A DNA stretch of 9,500 bases from Bacteroidales bacterium (GTDB lineage: Bacteria > Bacteroidota > Bacteroidia > Bacteroidales > Dysgonomonadaceae), in the NCBI GenBank assembly GCA_012798745.1, contig JAAZMQ010000341.1:1-9500 (forward strand). Reading direction: 5' to 3'. Numbering within the stretch: the stretch's first letter is position 1; each line of letters opens with the position of its first letter. The translations under genes were made by a program, and so were the position numbers. This document shows, one piece after another, positions 7,213 to 9,500 of this stretch. The notes below the pieces were generated by a model. It saw nothing but the letters and a program-made list of their open reading frames with translations. It did not search any database and was not told the origin of the DNA.

Positions 7213-7234
7213 CACGATAAATTTTAATTTACAC
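7207..7234 (-). repeat. Direct repeat GTGTAAATT x2 over the rnr promoter
   Basis: GTGTAAATT occurs twice on the minus strand (7226-7234 and 7207-7215), with start points 19 bases apart. The downstream copy overlaps the -7 element and the upstream copy falls at about -27 to -35 relative to the predicted start. The placement suits a pair of operator half-sites on one face of the helix, or an imperfect duplication of the promoter core. In A+T-rich DNA, chance remains plausible. Confidence 0.3.
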
Positions 7235-7490
7235 ACAGATACATAAAAATTCCATGCCCGGAAAATTGACATCGGTTTATTACAGAATGCACAAATAAAT
7301 AGGGGAAAAGAAACAAAAAACTTAAAAGGGAATAAATCCGGCTGTGCTGACACTGTGTTTATCGTGATTGAATTACAGCTTAATATATTAGCAAATAATA
7401 TGCCAAAATAGAAGCAAACATTCTCATAAAAATCCGGCCAACAAACAAGAAAATCTCACCTCGAAGAGCTAAATTATACCAATTTTTTTG

Positions 7491-7498
7491 CATCTTTG
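7491..7498 (+). promoter_or_regulatory. Candidate beta-mannosidase promoter -7 element (CATCTTTG)
   Basis: CATCTTTGC matches the Bacteroidota -7 element except for C in place of the first T, and ends 52 bases before the ATG at 7551. A T-run (7483-7489) lies immediately upstream, and there is no clear -33 TTTG. The predicted leader of about 45 nucleotides ends in an A-rich stretch without a Shine-Dalgarno. Confidence 0.35.
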
Positions 7499-7550
7499 CA
7501 AAAGGGCAATTAAATCTGCCCCCATAAACTCTCAAAAAAATTCTGCCTTT

Positions 7551-9500
7551 ATGAAAAAAATAGTCTTGTTATTCTGTCTACTGATACCTGTTTTCACTTT
7601 TGCCCAACAACCTGTTGTAATTGAACTCAACGAAGGATGGCAATTTACACAAACCGGCAAAGACGAGTGGCGCAACGCCGAAATACCCGGTTCGGTACAA
7701 AGAGATTTGATCCGCCACAATGTGCTCCCCGATCCTTATTACGGAACAAACGAAACCAAGGTACAATGGCCGGAAAACGAAAACTGGGATTTCAAAAAAA
7801 CGTTCACGGTTACCGACGACCAATTGAAACACGACGATGCCGTGCTCTTTTTTGAAGGATTGGATACCCATGCCGATGTTTTTCTCAACGGTGCGAAGAT
7901 ACTGCATGCACAAAACATGTTTATCGGATACCGCGTGCCCGTGAAGAACAGCCTGCGCAAAGGAGAAAATCAACTTTACATCCGGTTTTACTCCCCCATC
8001 ACCCACATGGAGCCTGCCCGTTTGACAAACGGATACGAATACCCTGCCGACAACGACCACAGCGATAAAAAAATGAGTGTTTACTCGCGCAAAGCTCCCT
8101 ACCATTTCGGGTGGGACTGGGGTATGCGGTTGGTGCAAATGGGCATCTGGAAACCGGTTTCGCTCACATTCTACAACAAAGCAAGGATTGACGACTACTA
8201 CGTGAAACAAACCTCCGTCACAGCACAAAAGGCTGACATAGACAATCAGATTGAAGTTTTTTCGGTAACGAAAGAACCCCTCAAAGCGCTGGTAGTGATT
8301 GAATACGGACTGAAAGGCCGGGAGAAAAAAACCATCAGCAGAGAAATTGACCTCGTTCCGGGTAAAAACCGCATCAGCATACCGCTGGAAATTGTAAATC
8401 CCGAACGGTGGATGCCTACCGGTTGGGGACAACAACACCTCTACGATTTTACAGCAAAAATTATTCATAACGACCAAACCATCGCCGAAAAAACGGAACA
8501 AATCGGTTTGCGCAAAATACGACTGGTTTACGAACCGGACCAATACGGTAAGAAATTTTATTTCGAAGTAAACGATATTCCCCTGTTTGCCAAAGGAGCA
8601 AATTACATTCCGGGGGAAATCATGATTTCGCAACAAGACGAAGCCTTCTACAATCGCCTTTTTGAAAATGTTACTGCCGCCAACATGAATTTTCTGCGCG
8701 TATGGGGTGGCGGCATTTACGAAAACGACTATTTCTATCGTCTGGCCGATGAAAAGGGCATCTTAATCTGGCAGGATTTTATTTTCGGATGCACCCCTTA
8801 TCCGTCGGACGATGCTTTTCTGGCAAACGTGAAAGATGAAGCAATCTACAACATCAAGCGACTGCGCAATCATGCCTCACTGGCACTGTGGTGCGGAAAC
8901 AACGAAGTTGACGAAGGTCTGAAACATTGGGGATGGGATAAAAAATATCCTCCGGAAATCATGAAAAGCTGGCGCGAAGGCTACAACAAAACATTCCGCA
9001 AAATGATCCCTCGTCTGGTTAACAAATACGACGGCACACGCGGATACATTCAAAGCTCGCCCGACACCGCAAACTGGGGCAATCCCGAAACACTGAAATA
9101 CGGCGATGCCCACTACTGGGGATTGTGGCATGGACGCGAACCTTTTGAAATATTGAACGAACGCATCCCGCGCTTCATGAGCGAATTCGGGTTCCAGGCA
9201 TTTCCCGAAATGAAAACCATTCGGACCTTTGCTTCCGAAAACGATTTGGACATCAATTCCGAGGTAATGAAAATCCACCAAAAAAGCGGCATCGGCAACG
9301 AGGTCATCAAAACCTATATGGACATGTACTACCATGCGCCGAAAAATTTCGAAGATTTCGTATACGTAGGCCTCGTCATGCAGGGAAACGGCATGAGGGA
9401 AGGGATAGAAGCTCATCGCCGCAATCAGCCCTATTGCATGGGAACGCTTTACTGGCAATTGAACGACGATTGGCCGGTGGTTTCGTGGTCGAGTATCGAT
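7551..9500 (+). CDS. Exported GH2 beta-mannosidase, N-terminal 650 residues (3' end outside window)
   Basis: This enzyme should remove non-reducing terminal beta-linked mannose, for example from the Man-beta-GlcNAc core of N-glycans or from mannan oligosaccharides, in the periplasm. The frame runs from ATG 7551 to the edge without a stop; family members are about 820-870 residues, so perhaps a quarter is missing. The start is followed at once by a signal peptide: KK, a hydrophobic core (4-15) and cleavage after TFA, leaving Gln19 at the N-terminus. The domains are a GH2 sugar-binding jelly roll (about 22-205, with FGWDWG at 186-191, typical of beta-mannosidases), an Ig-like domain (about 206-325), and a TIM barrel from about 330 with LRVWGGGIYE (382-391). 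GNNE (449-452) supplies acid/base E452 and SEFGFQ (544-549) supplies nucleophile E545. Both match the Bacteroides thetaiotaomicron BtMan2A pair (E462/E555, from memory). No SusC/SusD pair is visible. Divergent from rnr; long antisense frames over it are not genes. Confidence 0.95.
   Translation, partial: MKKIVLLFCLLIPVFTFAQQPVVIELNEGWQFTQTGKDEWRNAEIPGSVQRDLIRHNVLPDPYYGTNETKVQWPENENWDFKKTFTVTDDQLKHDDAVLFFEGLDTHADVFLNGAKILHAQNMFIGYRVPVKNSLRKGENQLYIRFYSPITHMEPARLTNGYEYPADNDHSDKKMSVYSRKAPYHFGWDWGMRLVQMGIWKPVSLTFYNKARIDDYYVKQTSVTAQKADIDNQIEVFSVTKEPLKALVVIEYGLKGREKKTISREIDLVPGKNRISIPLEIVNPERWMPTGWGQQHLYDFTAKIIHNDQTIAEKTEQIGLRKIRLVYEPDQYGKKFYFEVNDIPLFAKGANYIPGEIMISQQDEAFYNRLFENVTAANMNFLRVWGGGIYENDYFYRLADEKGILIWQDFIFGCTPYPSDDAFLANVKDEAIYNIKRLRNHASLALWCGNNEVDEGLKHWGWDKKYPPEIMKSWREGYNKTFRKMIPRLVNKYDGTRGYIQSSPDTANWGNPETLKYGDAHYWGLWHGREPFEILNERIPRFMSEFGFQAFPEMKTIRTFASENDLDINSEVMKIHQKSGIGNEVIKTYMDMYYHAPKNFEDFVYVGLVMQGNGMREGIEAHRRNQPYCMGTLYWQLNDDWPVVSWSSID

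Larger units (their letters stand above)
7133..7550. other. A+T-rich divergent intergenic region between rnr and the beta-mannosidase gene
   Basis: These 418 bases hold no credible gene: all frames are broken into very short segments (for example ATG at 7255 stops after 14 codons). The left end carries the rnr promoter/leader with a direct repeat and a hairpin; the right end carries a candidate promoter for the mannosidase. The central part, roughly 7240-7470, contains only A+T-rich sequence and a 10-base palindrome TAATATATTA at 7381-7390 that could be chance. I see no tRNA, riboswitch or strong terminator. Confidence 0.7.

Noticed and set aside
7381..7390. Perfect palindrome TAATATATTA in the intergenic region as an operator
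   Set aside because: It is pure A+T in an A+T-rich stretch, far from either -7 element, and easily expected by chance.
7578..9458. Minus-strand open frames of 352 and 193 codons over the mannosidase region
   Set aside because: They are antisense to a clear GH2 beta-mannosidase with signal peptide and both catalytic glutamates. Their products are Phe/Val/His-rich with no family resemblance.
1..9500. CRISPR array, toxin-antitoxin, defence island, phage or insertion element
   Set aside because: I saw no spaced repeats, transposase or integrase motifs, terminal inverted repeats, small paired genes or nuclease/helicase modules beyond RuvB and RNase R, both of which are ordinary housekeeping enzymes.

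Overview
The window looks like a chromosomal stretch of a Bacteroidota bacterium, most likely order Bacteroidales. Several clues agree: a DUF4270-type protein, a family essentially confined to this phylum; a short RNase R and a short epoxyqueuosine reductase; start codons preceded by A-rich rather than Shine-Dalgarno leaders; and TAnnTTTG promoter -7 elements, typical of the phylum, upstream of four genes in the correct orientation, with a near match before a fifth. Genus cannot be assigned from the sequence.

Layout from left to right. (1) The C-terminal part of a DUF4270 protein (+), cut by the left edge. (2) ruvB (-), converging on it with a 23-base gap. (3) queG (-), directly upstream of ruvB in the same direction. 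(4) A back-to-back promoter region of 94 bases. (5) A two-gene + strand unit: a Wzx/WzxC-like polysaccharide flippase and a class I SAM-dependent methyltransferase, which overlap by ATGA. (6) rnr, ribonuclease R (-), converging on the methyltransferase with a 24-base gap. (7) A 418-base A+T-rich intergenic region carrying the promoters of rnr and of the next gene. (8) An exported GH2 beta-mannosidase (+), cut by the right edge after 650 codons, with both catalytic glutamates already present.

Functionally this is a mix of housekeeping genes (Holliday-junction migration, queuosine tRNA modification, RNA decay) and envelope/glycan genes (DUF4270 protein, flippase, methyltransferase, periplasmic mannosidase). 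The flippase and methyltransferase probably act on one lipid-linked glycan, but no glycosyltransferase lies in the window. By hand-counted samples, base composition is uneven: DUF4270 and the methyltransferase are about 34-36% G+C and rnr about 50%.

I see no CRISPR array, transposase, tRNA/rRNA, phage module or recognisable defence system, and nothing here convincingly forms a new multi-gene system. The points most worth a second look are the orphan flippase-methyltransferase pair, a symmetric terminator-like hairpin inside the methyltransferase 3' end that could also serve rnr, and a direct repeat plus 5' hairpin in the rnr promoter/leader.
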